Assembly (NCBI GenBank): GCA_017466865.1
Contig: JAFTTI010000021.1
Location: forward strand, 248,001-312,000
Length of the DNA stretch: 64,000 bases
Source: Oscillospiraceae bacterium
GTDB taxonomy: Bacteria > Bacillota > Clostridia > Oscillospirales > Ruminococcaceae
Direction: 5' to 3'
Of this stretch, positions 50,147-59,395 are shown piece by piece (within the stretch, counting starts at the first letter, position 1; each line of letters begins with the position of its first letter). Under the pieces are notes generated by a model. It was given only the letters and a program-made list of their open reading frames with translations, made no database searches and was not told the DNA's origin. Position numbers and translations under genes: made by a program.

Positions 50147-50878
50147 TTATACTGTCATTCCGCCATCGACGGAGAAAACCTGACCTGTTATGAATGAGGA
50201 TTTTTCTGACGCTAAAAAGAGGATTGTTTCAGCGACTTCTGTTGGATTTCCTATTCTCATAAGAGGAGTTTCGTCGCACAGACAAGCGAGAGTTTCGGCA
50301 CTATGCATTTTATTCATATCTGTATCTATAACGCCGGGGCAGAGGCAGTTTACTCTCACTCCTGACGGTCCCACTTCTTTTGCGAGGGCTTTTGTAAAGC
50401 CTATGAGAGAGGCTTTTGCAGAGGAATATGCAACCTCGCAGGATGCACCGACATTTCCCCATATAGAAGAAATATTTATGATACTTCCCGATTTTTTATT
50501 TATCATCATAGGAAGAACGGATTTTGTTACAAGAAAAGTTCCCCTTGCTGTTATGCCGAAAATGTTATCCCATTCTTCTGTGGTTGTTTCTGTAAGCATT
50601 TTCTGAAGCGAAATTCCCGCGTTGTTTATGAGAACATCAACAGAAGAAAAGTTTTCGGAGATTTTTTTCATCATTTCTGAAACTTCCGTTTCACTTGAAA
50701 CATCAGCCTTTACCGCCATCGCTGTTCCGCCTTTTTCACGGATTTCTGAAACGAGGTTTAACGCTTCTTTTTCACTTTTGTTATAATTTATAATAACGGC
50801 GTAACCATTATCGGCAAAAAGCTCTGCCGTAGCTTTGCCTATTCCTCTTGATGCGCCTGTTATGAGTGCTGTTTTCAT
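50147..50878 (-). CDS. Short-chain dehydrogenase/reductase, FabG-like
   Basis: A 243-residue SDR with the cofactor loop TGASRGIGKA (about 8-17), NNAGIS, catalytic Ser in IINISSIWGN, the YSSAKAS (YxxxK) motif and a late GQVFSVDGGMTV. All catalytic residues are intact. It may reduce 3-oxoacyl-ACP, but it stands outside any fab cluster, so the substrate is open. I use ATG 50878 behind GAGGTG; a TTG at 50884 is in frame. Confidence 0.88.
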   Translation of the reverse strand: MKTALITGASRGIGKATAELFADNGYAVIINYNKSEKEALNLVSEIREKGGTAMAVKADVSSETEVSEMMKKISENFSSVDVLINNAGISLQKMLTETTTEEWDNIFGITARGTFLVTKSVLPMMINKKSGSIINISSIWGNVGASCEVAYSSAKASLIGFTKALAKEVGPSGVRVNCLCPGVIDTDMNKMHSAETLACLCDETPLMRIGNPTEVAETILFLASEKSSFITGQVFSVDGGMTV

Positions 50879-50904
50879 TATCAAAACACCTCTTTCTCTG
50901 AAAT

Positions 50905-50933
50905 ATTATAGCATATAACGGGAAAGGTTGCAA
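50905..50933 (-). promoter_or_regulatory. Promoter for the SDR gene
   Basis: Minus strand TTGCAA (50933-50928), 17 bases, TATAAT (50910-50905). On the plus strand an extended -10 TGATATAAT ends at 51038 and probably serves the ABC operon at 51077. Confidence 0.7.
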
Positions 50934-51076
50934 TAATATTACAAATCGGGATGAATTTGTTACAAAACGGATACAAAGGTTAAAGTTTTATTACAATTAC
51001 GAAAAAATGTGGAAATTGTATTTTCACTGTGATATAATCAAAATCAGAAAAACGGAAATTTTTTGGAGGAGAAAAA

Positions 51077-51865
51077 ATGTCCTTTATAGAAGTTGACAAC
51101 TTGAGAAAGGTTTATAGAATAGGAAACGAAAAAGTTGTTGCGCTTGACAGTATCAGTCTTAACATAGAAAAAGGCGAGATATGTTGTATTTTAGGAACAT
51201 CGGGTTCTGGGAAATCGACATTTCTGAATATGCTTGCAGGTCTTGAAAAAGCGACAAAGGGAACTGTTAAGATAAACGGCAGGGAAGTTACTTCGATGAC
51301 AGAAAAGGAACTTGCTGAATTCAGGCAGGAAACAACGGGATTTATCTTTCAGTCATATAATCTTTTAGCTTCGATGAATGCTGTTGAGAATGTTGCTATG
51401 CCTCTTATGTTCAAGGGTGTGCATCCTGTAATAAGAAACAACAGGGCGAAAAAAATGCTTCGTGCGGTAGGCCTTGAAAAAAGGCTTTATCATAAACCAA
51501 CGCAGATGTCAGGCGGTCAGCAGCAGAGAGTAGGTATTGCGAGGGCGCTTATATCAAAACCGCCTGTTGTATTTGCCGATGAGCCGACAGGAAATCTTGA
51601 CACGAAAACAACGGCTGAGGTTATGGAGATAGTTGTTAAGATGTGTCGAAAACACAACCTTACGCTTATTCTTGTAACCCACGATAATGATATAGCAAAA
51701 TACGCCGACAGAATAGTACATATTGTTGACGGAAAGATAGAAAGCGATTATCCTAATGTATCGATAGTTCCGCCTGAGGAAAAGAAACTCACAGAAACTG
51801 AAAAGATACTTGAAAACTTAAATAAAATAAACGACACCGAGGAGAATAAAAATGAAAATCAGTAA
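51077..51865 (+). CDS. ABC transporter ATP-binding protein, MacB/LolD type
   Basis: A 262-residue ATPase: Walker A GTSGSGKST (about 38-46), signature MSGGQQQRVGIARAL, Walker B VVFADEPTGNLD and the H-loop VTHD. The C-terminal about 30 residues are an acidic extension. It overlaps the following surface protein gene by 14 bases. With the permease two genes downstream it forms a MacB-like mechanotransmission exporter. Confidence 0.93.
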   Translation: MSFIEVDNLRKVYRIGNEKVVALDSISLNIEKGEICCILGTSGSGKSTFLNMLAGLEKATKGTVKINGREVTSMTEKELAEFRQETTGFIFQSYNLLASMNAVENVAMPLMFKGVHPVIRNNRAKKMLRAVGLEKRLYHKPTQMSGGQQQRVGIARALISKPPVVFADEPTGNLDTKTTAEVMEIVVKMCRKHNLTLILVTHDNDIAKYADRIVHIVDGKIESDYPNVSIVPPEEKKLTETEKILENLNKINDTEENKNENQ

Positions 51866-53585
51866 GATATTTTCTGCGATGATGGCAGGAGTTGTATCAG
51901 TTGTGATGTTGGCAATACCTGTTAATGCAGATGAGGGATATGATGACGGAAATCCTGTTTTTGCACTTGACAAAGCACAGACATATACTGTTGAAGCGGG
52001 AAAGAAAAACGATATAGTATTCTTTATAAAGAATATTTCTGATAATGATTCGAAATCTACTCTTATAACAGCAATAGATGAGGGCGGAAAACTTGGTATA
52101 ACGGGGGATAATATAACATCACTCGCTATACAGTCTGAAAGATACACAAGATTTAAGGTTACCCTTGATGTTCCCGCTAATACATTATCGGGGAAATATC
52201 CTTTGAAACTGGAATTTGTAGCGGTAAATTCTAATGGAGTTATTTCAGAACAGGAACTTACTGCTGACATAATTGTTAAAAGTAATGTTGTAAGAAATGC
52301 ACTTTCGGTTTCGGGATATAAAATCAGCAATAACAATGTAAGAGAAGGGAATATCTTTGATGTTGATGTTACTGTTAAAAACGGAAGTGGCGTTGATATA
52401 AAGAATGCAAGAGTTGAACTTACAAGTCTTGACGGGCGTAAATTTGCGATGAACAAGGGTGTTCCCTATGTTATATCGGATTTTAAGAAGGACGAAGAAA
52501 AGACCTTTAAATTCACTCTTATCGCTTGTTCGGGAATTGAGTCTTTAAGAGAAAGCATAGCGGTTGAATGTTCATATTATCTTGATGATGCTGATGAAGA
52601 ATCCTTGCAGAAAAGCGAAGGCGTTGTAACTGTTGCCTGCTTACCTAAAAATTCATCGGGCGGAGATGACAAGATTTTTGCACCTAACATCATCATAAAG
52701 AGTTATGATTTCGGTGCGGATTATGTTACGGGCGGAAAGACATTCCCACTTAATGTTGTTATAACGAATACATCAAATATTTCTGCAATAAAGAATCTTA
52801 AGGTTACTGTAAACGGAGCTTCGGGCTCGGGTGATAAGGGAATCGCTTTTTCACCTGCCAATTCATCAAATTCGTTCTTTTTTGCATATCTCGCACAGGG
52901 CGCTGAAACAGAGATAAATCTCGATATGCTTACAAGGGCGGATGCGTCGCCTGACAGTTACCCCATTGAAATAACATTTGATTATGAATATACAACCTCT
53001 GACGGAACGGAAAAGGCAAGTCCTGTTACTGAAACAATAACAATTCCTGTTCAGCAGGAGGACAGATTTGAGGTTAACTCGATAGATTTACCTCCTGAAT
53101 GTATGGTCGGGGAAGAAGTTCCCGTTTCATGCACATTTGTCAACAAGGGAAAGAGCTCTGTATATAATGTTGAAGTAGAACTTATTGGCGACACCATTAT
53201 GACATCGCAGCAGAAACTCTATATCGGAAATGTTGACAGCGGTAAAGAAGAATATTATGATGCGACTTTTTCTGTTATGGAACCCGGAGATTTCCGCGGA
53301 ACTGTAGTTGTAAGATATGAAGATGCAAACGGAAATTTAAAAGAAATCGAGCAGGATTTTGAAGGCTATGCCATGGAAATGATTTTTGATGAACCTGTTT
53401 ATGATGATGGATACATCGAAGATATGCCGGAAGAACAGGGGGGATTTCCGTTATGGGCGAAAATTCTTCTTATTGCGGGTGGTATCATCGGCGGTGTTGC
53501 CATTGCGGTTGTTGTAGTTATCATAATCGTAAAGAAGAAAAAGGCAAATGACGCTTTGCTTCTTGAAGACGATGAGGATTATTAA
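51852..53585 (+). CDS. Secreted CARDB/COG1361-type beta-domain protein with C-terminal TM
   Basis: A 577-residue protein with a signal peptide (about 1-25, cut near VNADEG), three to four immunoglobulin-like or CARDB-like modules (about 35-130, 145-260, 285-400, 410-510, with repeated patterns such as VTVKNGSGVDIKNARVEL and VVITNTSNISAIKNLKVTV) and a TM helix (about 535-560) ending KKKKANDALLLEDDEDY. In this operon it takes the place of a MacA-type adaptor, facing the outside of a Gram-positive cell. The substrate is unknown. Confidence 0.82.
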   Translation: MKISKIFSAMMAGVVSVVMLAIPVNADEGYDDGNPVFALDKAQTYTVEAGKKNDIVFFIKNISDNDSKSTLITAIDEGGKLGITGDNITSLAIQSERYTRFKVTLDVPANTLSGKYPLKLEFVAVNSNGVISEQELTADIIVKSNVVRNALSVSGYKISNNNVREGNIFDVDVTVKNGSGVDIKNARVELTSLDGRKFAMNKGVPYVISDFKKDEEKTFKFTLIACSGIESLRESIAVECSYYLDDADEESLQKSEGVVTVACLPKNSSGGDDKIFAPNIIIKSYDFGADYVTGGKTFPLNVVITNTSNISAIKNLKVTVNGASGSGDKGIAFSPANSSNSFFFAYLAQGAETEINLDMLTRADASPDSYPIEITFDYEYTTSDGTEKASPVTETITIPVQQEDRFEVNSIDLPPECMVGEEVPVSCTFVNKGKSSVYNVEVELIGDTIMTSQQKLYIGNVDSGKEEYYDATFSVMEPGDFRGTVVVRYEDANGNLKEIEQDFEGYAMEMIFDEPVYDDGYIEDMPEEQGGFPLWAKILLIAGGIIGGVAIAVVVVIIIVKKKKANDALLLEDDEDY

Positions 53586-53590
53586 CAGAG

Positions 53591-54979
53591 ATGAGAATAC
53601 TTGACATAATAGGAATGAGTTTCAAGAGTTTATGGCGAAGAAAAGTCAGGACTCTGCTTACTGTTCTCGGTGTTGTCATAGGTTCATGCGCTATCGTTGT
53701 TATGATTTCTTTGGGGCTTGGAATGGATAATGCTATGAAGTATTATCTGACGCAGTTCGGTGACCTTAATGTTATTACCGTTTACGGAAATGTATGGACA
53801 GAAGGTCAGACTGAGCCTGTGAAGATAACCGAAGAAAATGTTGAATACATAAAGACAATAGAAAATGTTGAGGGGATTTTTCCGAAACTTGCGATAAACA
53901 GTGAAATGGTTTCGGTATGTGCAGGAAGAGGCGAGAGATACCGCAGAATGTATGGCGAGATTTACGGGGTTTATCCTGAATATCTCGAAAAATTCGGGTA
54001 TAAGTTCAAAGAGGGAGAAGTTCCTGAAATTTTCAGTCATAATTTTATCATATTCGGTGAACAGAGCGCATATAATTTTTTTGACACGAAGAAAAAACGC
54101 AATAATACCACATATCCGCAGGAGCAGGAAGACGGAACGATGAGTGATCCTTTCTTCAACCCTATGGAAGAACAGATACTTGTTTATGTAAACAACACAA
54201 ACAAGTTTGTTGAGGACAATATGTGGGGACATTATGAGAGTGCGGGAAAATCTTATGAACACAAGATGACCTGCGTCGGAATACTTGATGCCGAAAACAG
54301 CAGCGGAAACTGGGAGGCTTTTGACGGACTTTTTGTTTCGATGGATTTTGCTGATGAACTCTATGATTCTTATGTAAAGGCTAACAAGATAAAGGATGCA
54401 AAAGAACCTGAAATATCTGAACTTAAAATATATGTAAACGACATAAATAATGTTGCAACCGTTCAGGAACAGATAGAGGCGATGGGATATTACTGTGACA
54501 GTATGGAAAGCGCAAGACAGTCTATGCAGGGGCAACTCGGCTCTCTTGAAGCGATGCTCGGCGGACTTGCGGCGATATCGCTTTTTGTTGCGGCGATAGG
54601 TATTACAAACACCATGATAATGTCTATCTATGAACGAACAAGAGAAATAGGCGTTATGAAGGTTTTAGGTTGTAAAATAAAGAATATCAGAGAGATGTTT
54701 TTAATAGAAGCCGCTTGTATAGGCTTTGTCGGAGGAGTTGCGGGTGTTCTGCTTTCTTTTATAATATCGTTTATTTTCAATAAGTTTGGTTCGTCAATGT
54801 TAGGTCTTGATTATATGTATCAGCTAAATGACGGAACTGTACTTCCGATTTCTCTGATACCTTTCTGGCTTGTTATCGTTGCACTTTTATTCTCTACATT
54901 TGTAGGGATAGCAAGTGGATTTTATCCCGCAAACAGAGCGGTAAAAATTTCTGCACTTGAGGCAATAAAAAATGAATAA
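53591..54979 (+). CDS. MacB/FtsX-type ABC transporter permease
   Basis: A 462-residue permease with an N-terminal TM (LLTVLGVVIGSCAIVVMISL), a large extracytoplasmic MacB_PCD domain (about 50-310) and three C-terminal TMs with the FtsX-family motif MSIYERTREIGVMKVLGC. The end FYPANRAVKISALEAIKNE is typical for this family. It works with the ATPase at 51077 to export or expel peptides or drugs. Confidence 0.9.
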   Translation: MRILDIIGMSFKSLWRRKVRTLLTVLGVVIGSCAIVVMISLGLGMDNAMKYYLTQFGDLNVITVYGNVWTEGQTEPVKITEENVEYIKTIENVEGIFPKLAINSEMVSVCAGRGERYRRMYGEIYGVYPEYLEKFGYKFKEGEVPEIFSHNFIIFGEQSAYNFFDTKKKRNNTTYPQEQEDGTMSDPFFNPMEEQILVYVNNTNKFVEDNMWGHYESAGKSYEHKMTCVGILDAENSSGNWEAFDGLFVSMDFADELYDSYVKANKIKDAKEPEISELKIYVNDINNVATVQEQIEAMGYYCDSMESARQSMQGQLGSLEAMLGGLAAISLFVAAIGITNTMIMSIYERTREIGVMKVLGCKIKNIREMFLIEAACIGFVGGVAGVLLSFIISFIFNKFGSSMLGLDYMYQLNDGTVLPISLIPFWLVIVALLFSTFVGIASGFYPANRAVKISALEAIKNE

Positions 54980-54990
54980 AGAGGTTTAAA

Positions 54991-55167
54991 ATGGAACAGA
55001 ATAAAATCGACAGAATAAATTATCTTGCGAGAGAATCGAGAGTGAGGGAACTTACTCCCGAAGAAAAGGAAGAACAGACTACTCTTCGCAATGAATACAG
55101 AGCACTTTTCAAAAGAAATTTACAGGCACAACTTGACAACATTGAATTTGTTGACAAGAAGGACTGA
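54991..55167 (+). CDS. DUF896 (YnzC-type) protein
   Basis: A 58-residue protein, MEQNKIDRINYLARESRVRE followed by LTPEEKEEQTTLRNEYRALF and a NLQAQLDNIEFVD end. This is the two-helix DUF896 pattern; in Bacillus the family includes SOS-linked YnzC and YneB-like proteins. It begins 11 bases after the permease stop behind AAAGAGG, so it is probably in the same transcript. Confidence 0.9.
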   Translation: MEQNKIDRINYLARESRVRELTPEEKEEQTTLRNEYRALFKRNLQAQLDNIEFVDKKD

Positions 55168-55281
55168 TTTTTAATTACGCTGATATTACTATCAATCGGT
55201 AGTTTTGTTGTTTGTTTGTTTGTTTTGGCAGTTTCCGTGTCTTTTTTATCGGAAACAACGGAAAAGCGTCTTCCGTGCCGT

Positions 55282-55328
55282 ACGCAACAGGAGAGGGAAA
55301 TTTTCTCTTTCCTGTTGCGTATTTTTCT
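55282..55328 (+). terminator. Terminator after the DUF896 gene
   Basis: Arms ACGCAACAGGA/TCCTGTTGCGT with an A/G-rich inner stem, then ATTTTTCTT. The stretch 55168-55281 has a T/G-rich tract and no gene. Confidence 0.82.
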
Positions 55329-55356
55329 TGTGATTTTCACAAAAGTGGTGTATAAT
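55328..55356 (+). promoter_or_regulatory. Promoter for the lipid kinase gene
   Basis: TTGTGA (55328-55333), 17 bases, TATAAT (55351-55356). Confidence 0.68.
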
Positions 55357-55390
55357 GTAATAAAACAGAAATAAATTCAGGGTGAAAAAT

Positions 55391-56293
55391 ATGAAAAAAA
55401 TGCTTTTTGTTTATAATGCCAACGCAGGAAAGGCGCAGATAAAAAATCATCTTGTTACAATACTCGACACATTTGTAAAGGGTGGTTATGATGTTACTGT
55501 AAGACCTACTCAGCAAAGGCTTGACGCTTATCAGATAGTTAAGGACAGAGCACACGAATTTGACATTGTTTCATGCAGTGGTGGAGATGGAACTTTAAAC
55601 GAGACTGTAAAGGGAGTTCTTGCATCTGATGTGAATGTTCCGATAGGATATATCCCTGCGGGAACGACAAACGATTTTGCTACAAGTCTTGGTATCCCAA
55701 AGGATATGCCTGAGGCGGCGGAGGGGATTATTTCGGGAACGCCTTTTCCTTGTGATATAGGTAGTTTTAACGGGCTTAATTTCAACTACATTGCCGCTTT
55801 CGGACTTTTTACAGAGGTTTCTTATCAGACATCACAGCAGAGAAAAAACCTTTTCGGACACATGGCTTATGTTATTGAGGGCGCTAAAAGTCTTGCTTCT
55901 GTTACATCCTATCACATGGCGATAGAATATGACGGAAATGTAATTGAGGATGATTTTATCTTCGGAATGGTTTCAAACTCAATGTCAGTGGGCGGATTTA
56001 CAGGGATGAATCCATTAGGCACAGAACTTGATGACGGACTTTTTGAGGCGGCTTTTATAAAGATGCCTAAAAGCACAGTTCAGCTTCAGGAAACTTTACG
56101 CGATCTTACTAAATTTGAACTTTCGTCGGATTATTTCTATCTTTTCAGGGCGAGTGAAATAAAAATAACGGCAAGTGAGCTTATCCCATGGACACTTGAC
56201 GGTGAATTCGGCGGAAACATAAAAGAGGCAGATATAAAATGTCTTAACAAAGCGGTTGAATTTATTATAAACAAAAAGAACGAAGAAGAATAA
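55391..56293 (+). CDS. Diacylglycerol/lipid kinase, YegS/DgkB family
   Basis: A 300-residue kinase. The N-terminal N-x-G-like VYNANAGKAQ, the nucleotide loop CSGGDGTLNETV (about 62-73), PAGTTNDFATSL and the later LDGEFGG are the family signature. In Bacillota DgkB returns diacylglycerol from lipoteichoic acid synthesis to phosphatidate. I use ATG 55391 after AGGGTGA. It is monocistronic. Confidence 0.9.
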   Translation: MKKMLFVYNANAGKAQIKNHLVTILDTFVKGGYDVTVRPTQQRLDAYQIVKDRAHEFDIVSCSGGDGTLNETVKGVLASDVNVPIGYIPAGTTNDFATSLGIPKDMPEAAEGIISGTPFPCDIGSFNGLNFNYIAAFGLFTEVSYQTSQQRKNLFGHMAYVIEGAKSLASVTSYHMAIEYDGNVIEDDFIFGMVSNSMSVGGFTGMNPLGTELDDGLFEAAFIKMPKSTVQLQETLRDLTKFELSSDYFYLFRASEIKITASELIPWTLDGEFGGNIKEADIKCLNKAVEFIINKKNEEE

Positions 56294-56298
56294 ACAGA

Positions 56299-56343
56299 AA
56301 GCCTTTTCTTTTGACAAAAAAGAAGAGGCTTTTATATTTTTAT
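56299..56343 (+). terminator. Terminator after the lipid kinase gene
   Basis: Arms AAAGCCTTTTCTT and AAGAAGAGGCTTT with one mismatch, then TATATTTTTATT. Confidence 0.78.
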
Positions 56344-56345
56344 TG

Positions 56346-56374
56346 TGGACAAAAGAGGACGGATGTGGTATAAT
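56346..56374 (+). promoter_or_regulatory. Promoter of the pyr operon
   Basis: TGGACA (56346-56351), 17 bases, TATAAT (56369-56374). The leader to pyrC is short, and no PyrR-type attenuator is seen. Confidence 0.72.
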
Positions 56375-56405
56375 ATTCTGGATAGAATTTTAAAGGAGGA
56401 TTTAA

Positions 56406-57677
56406 ATGTCAGGAACAATTCTTCTGAAAGATATGAGAATAATTACATCTTCTTCTGAAAGCAGGGGCGACATTCTTATAAAAGACGGAATTATCGCTGA
56501 AATAAGCGAGAGCATTTCATCTTCTGCAGATAAGGTTATTGATGGAAAAGGAAAACTCTGTGTTTCACCGGGGCTTTTTGATATGCATGTTCATTTCCGT
56601 GACCCGGGGCTTACTCACAAAGAAGATATTATAACAGGAACAGATGCTGCAGCGGCAGGTGGAATCACGGGCGTTGTAACTATGCCCAACACAAAACCTG
56701 CGACAGATTCTGCTGAAACTGTTAAATACATCATAGAAAAGGCAGAGGGTTCGGGCGTTACTATTTATCCTTCGGCTTGTATAACAAAGGGACTTATGGG
56801 AGAAGAACTCTGTGACTATGAAAGTCTTAAAAAAGCAGGGGCTACCGTTATAACAGATGACGGCAGACCTGTTGAAAATCCCGATATGCTTTTTAAGGCA
56901 CTTCAGTTATCAAAGGAAAACGGACTTTTGGTTGCTTGTCATTGTGAAGACCTTGACATAATAGACGGCGGAATCATCAACAAGGGAAAAATCTCTGAAG
57001 AACTGGGCGTTAAGGGAATGGACAGGCTTTCTGAGGACAGCATTACCGAAAGAGATATTCTTCTCTGTGAAAAGGCGGATGCGAAAATCCATATATGCCA
57101 CGTTTCAACAAAGGGAAGTGCTGAGATAATAAGAAATGCAAAGAAGAGGGGAGTAAGAGTCACTTGTGAGACTTGTCCTCACTACTTCATCTATACAGAT
57201 GAAAAACTTCTCATGAAAGATGCCGATTACAGAATGAATCCTCCGCTTCGTGAGGAAGAGGACAGACAGGCTATTATAGAGGCAATCCTCGACGGCACTA
57301 TCGACTGTATAGTTACTGACCACGCGCCACACGCTAAAGAAGAAAAAGCAGACTTTTTAAAAGCGCCCAATGGTGTTGTGGGGCTTGAAACATCACTTGC
57401 GGCAACACTCACAGCACTTTATCATACGGGAAAAATAAGTCTTTCAAAGATAGTTTCTCTTATAAGTGAAAATCCGAGAAGAATAGCGGGTGCCACGGCT
57501 GCTGAAATAAAGGTCGGCAGTAAGGCTGATATGACAATCTTTGACCCCGATGAAGAATGGGTTGTTGTTCCTTCTGAACTTAAATCGAAATCCAAGAACA
57601 CGGTTTTCAAGGGAGAAAAGTTTAAAGGAAAAGCAAAGGCAATAATAAACGGTAACATTATAAAATCAAATATATAG
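56406..57677 (+). CDS. pyrC: Dihydroorotase
   Basis: A 423-residue class I dihydroorotase, closing carbamoyl-aspartate to dihydroorotate. The zinc ligands are in FDMHVHFRDPG, the carboxylated Lys region and ACHCEDLDI, and the catalytic Asp in CIVTDHAPHAKEEK; NTKPATDS follows the first motif. It is the first of four consecutive pyrimidine genes. Confidence 0.95.
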   Translation: MSGTILLKDMRIITSSSESRGDILIKDGIIAEISESISSSADKVIDGKGKLCVSPGLFDMHVHFRDPGLTHKEDIITGTDAAAAGGITGVVTMPNTKPATDSAETVKYIIEKAEGSGVTIYPSACITKGLMGEELCDYESLKKAGATVITDDGRPVENPDMLFKALQLSKENGLLVACHCEDLDIIDGGIINKGKISEELGVKGMDRLSEDSITERDILLCEKADAKIHICHVSTKGSAEIIRNAKKRGVRVTCETCPHYFIYTDEKLLMKDADYRMNPPLREEEDRQAIIEAILDGTIDCIVTDHAPHAKEEKADFLKAPNGVVGLETSLAATLTALYHTGKISLSKIVSLISENPRRIAGATAAEIKVGSKADMTIFDPDEEWVVVPSELKSKSKNTVFKGEKFKGKAKAIINGNIIKSNI

Positions 57678-57690
57678 GAGGCAGGTAAAT

Positions 57691-58605
57691 ATGTCACTCG
57701 ACAGACTTATCGAAAAAATCAAGGAAACAGAAAACCCAAGCGTTATAGGACTTGACCCAAAGCTTGACTATGTTCCTGAATTCATCAAGAAAAAGGCTTT
57801 TGAAAAGGACGGCGAAACACTTAAAGCCGCATCAAAGGCTATCCTTACATTCAACAAGGGAATTATTGACGCTATATGCGATGTTGTTCCCGCTATAAAG
57901 CCTCAGGCAGCTTACTACGAAATGTATGGCTATCACGGAGTAAAGACACTCTATAAGACAATTCAGTATGCAAAAGAAAAAGGTATGTTTGTTATGACAG
58001 ACGGTAAGCGTAATGACATAGGCGCTACTATGGAAGCTTATGCTACTGCTCATCTCGGAACAACTATTGTAGGCAGTGAAGAACTTGACGCTTTCGGTGC
58101 TGACGCGCTCACTGTAAACGGATACCTTGGTACTGACGGAATTGCTCCTCTCCTTAAAATCTGCAAAGAAAAAGACAAGGGTATTTTCGTTCTCGTAAAG
58201 ACTTCTAACCAGTCATCAGGTGAACTTCAGGACCTTAAAATAGGTGACAAGACAGTTTATGAGGTTATGGGCGATATGTGTGAAAAATGGGGCGCTGAAG
58301 ATATGGGTAAATACGGATACAGCGGTGTTGGTGCTGTTGTTGGTGCTACTTATCCCGAACAGCTCGCTGAAATGAGAGCAAAGCTTCCTCATACATTCTT
58401 CCTCGTTCCAGGCTATGGCGCACAGGGTGGCGGAGCTGCCGGTGTTGCAAAGGCATTTGACAAGAACGGAATGGGCGCTATCGTTAACTCATCAAGAGCA
58501 GTTATGTGTGCTTATCAGAAGGGTGGATATGACGAAAAGGATTACGCTCTCGCTGCACTCAACGAAGTACTCAGAATGAAGAAGGACATCACAGACGCAC
58601 TTTAA
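57691..58605 (+). CDS. pyrF: Orotidine 5'-phosphate decarboxylase
   Basis: A 304-residue enzyme of the long OMP decarboxylase subfamily. The catalytic motif is MTDGKRNDIGAT (Lys-x-x-Asp), with VIGLDPKLDYVP at the start and VPGYGAQGGGAAG as phosphate loop. It is the last step of UMP synthesis. AGGAGGCAG precedes the ATG, 13 bases after pyrC. Confidence 0.95.
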   Translation: MSLDRLIEKIKETENPSVIGLDPKLDYVPEFIKKKAFEKDGETLKAASKAILTFNKGIIDAICDVVPAIKPQAAYYEMYGYHGVKTLYKTIQYAKEKGMFVMTDGKRNDIGATMEAYATAHLGTTIVGSEELDAFGADALTVNGYLGTDGIAPLLKICKEKDKGIFVLVKTSNQSSGELQDLKIGDKTVYEVMGDMCEKWGAEDMGKYGYSGVGAVVGATYPEQLAEMRAKLPHTFFLVPGYGAQGGGAAGVAKAFDKNGMGAIVNSSRAVMCAYQKGGYDEKDYALAALNEVLRMKKDITDAL

Positions 58606-58627
58606 TATTTAAACGGAGATGAAAAAG

Positions 58628-59395
58628 TTGAAATACACTCAGGGTAAATATATTTTGGTTTCTAAAAAAACTCTTGCTAAAGAAATTTACGATTTTGAAA
58701 TACTCTGTCCCGATATAGCAGAGGTTGCTGTTGCGGGTCAGTTTGTAAATGTAATTGCTGACGGATACACACTCAGAAGACCTATATCAATCTGTGGGAT
58801 TGACAAGGAAAAGGGAACTATAAGAATCGTATTCGAGGTAAGAGGAAAAGGAACAAAGCAGATAGCAAAAATCAACGAAGGCGAAATGATAGATATTTTA
58901 GGACCTTTGGGAAAGGGCTTCCCTATGGATGACTACAAGACAGCGATTACTGTCGGTGGTGGAATAGGAACTCCTCCTATGAACGAAATCGCAAAGCATT
59001 TCGGTGAAAACTGTCGTTCTATCAGTGGTTTCAGAAACGCTGCTGCTGTTATTTTACAGGATGACCTCAAATCATTTGGTGCTGAAACAATACTCTGCAC
59101 AGACGACGGAAGTATGGGCAGAAAAGGCTTTGTTACAGAGGCTTTGAAAGACGAAGTCAATAAGAAAAAGCCTGATGTTATCTATGCCTGCGGACCTAAT
59201 GTTATGATAAAGGGTGTTGTTGACATCGCGAAAGAAGCGGGCGTTCCTTGCTTTATTTCTCTTGAAGAAAGAATGGGTTGTGGAATAGGTGCTTGTCTTG
59301 TATGTGCTTGTCGAACAGTTAAGAACGGCGAAGAATATTATGCACACGTTTGTAAGGACGGCCCTGTATTCAATTCCGAGGAGGTAATTTTCTGA
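58628..59395 (+). CDS. pyrK: Dihydroorotate dehydrogenase electron-transfer subunit
   Basis: A 255-residue FAD and [2Fe-2S] protein linking PyrD to NAD+. FAD binding shows as LRRPISICG, NAD binding as TVGGGIGTPPMNEIA, and the cluster cysteines are in ERMGCGIGACLVCACR and HVCKDGPVF. I prefer the TTG at 58628 because GGAG ends 9 bases before it; the ATG at 58619 directly abuts this GGAG. The last base of the gene overlaps the first of pyrD. Confidence 0.93.
   Translation: MKYTQGKYILVSKKTLAKEIYDFEILCPDIAEVAVAGQFVNVIADGYTLRRPISICGIDKEKGTIRIVFEVRGKGTKQIAKINEGEMIDILGPLGKGFPMDDYKTAITVGGGIGTPPMNEIAKHFGENCRSISGFRNAAAVILQDDLKSFGAETILCTDDGSMGRKGFVTEALKDEVNKKKPDVIYACGPNVMIKGVVDIAKEAGVPCFISLEERMGCGIGACLVCACRTVKNGEEYYAHVCKDGPVFNSEEVIF

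Noticed and set aside
56375..56405. PyrR or pyrimidine attenuator before pyrC
   Set aside because: Only about 30 bases separate promoter and start codon; no anti-terminator/terminator pair fits.
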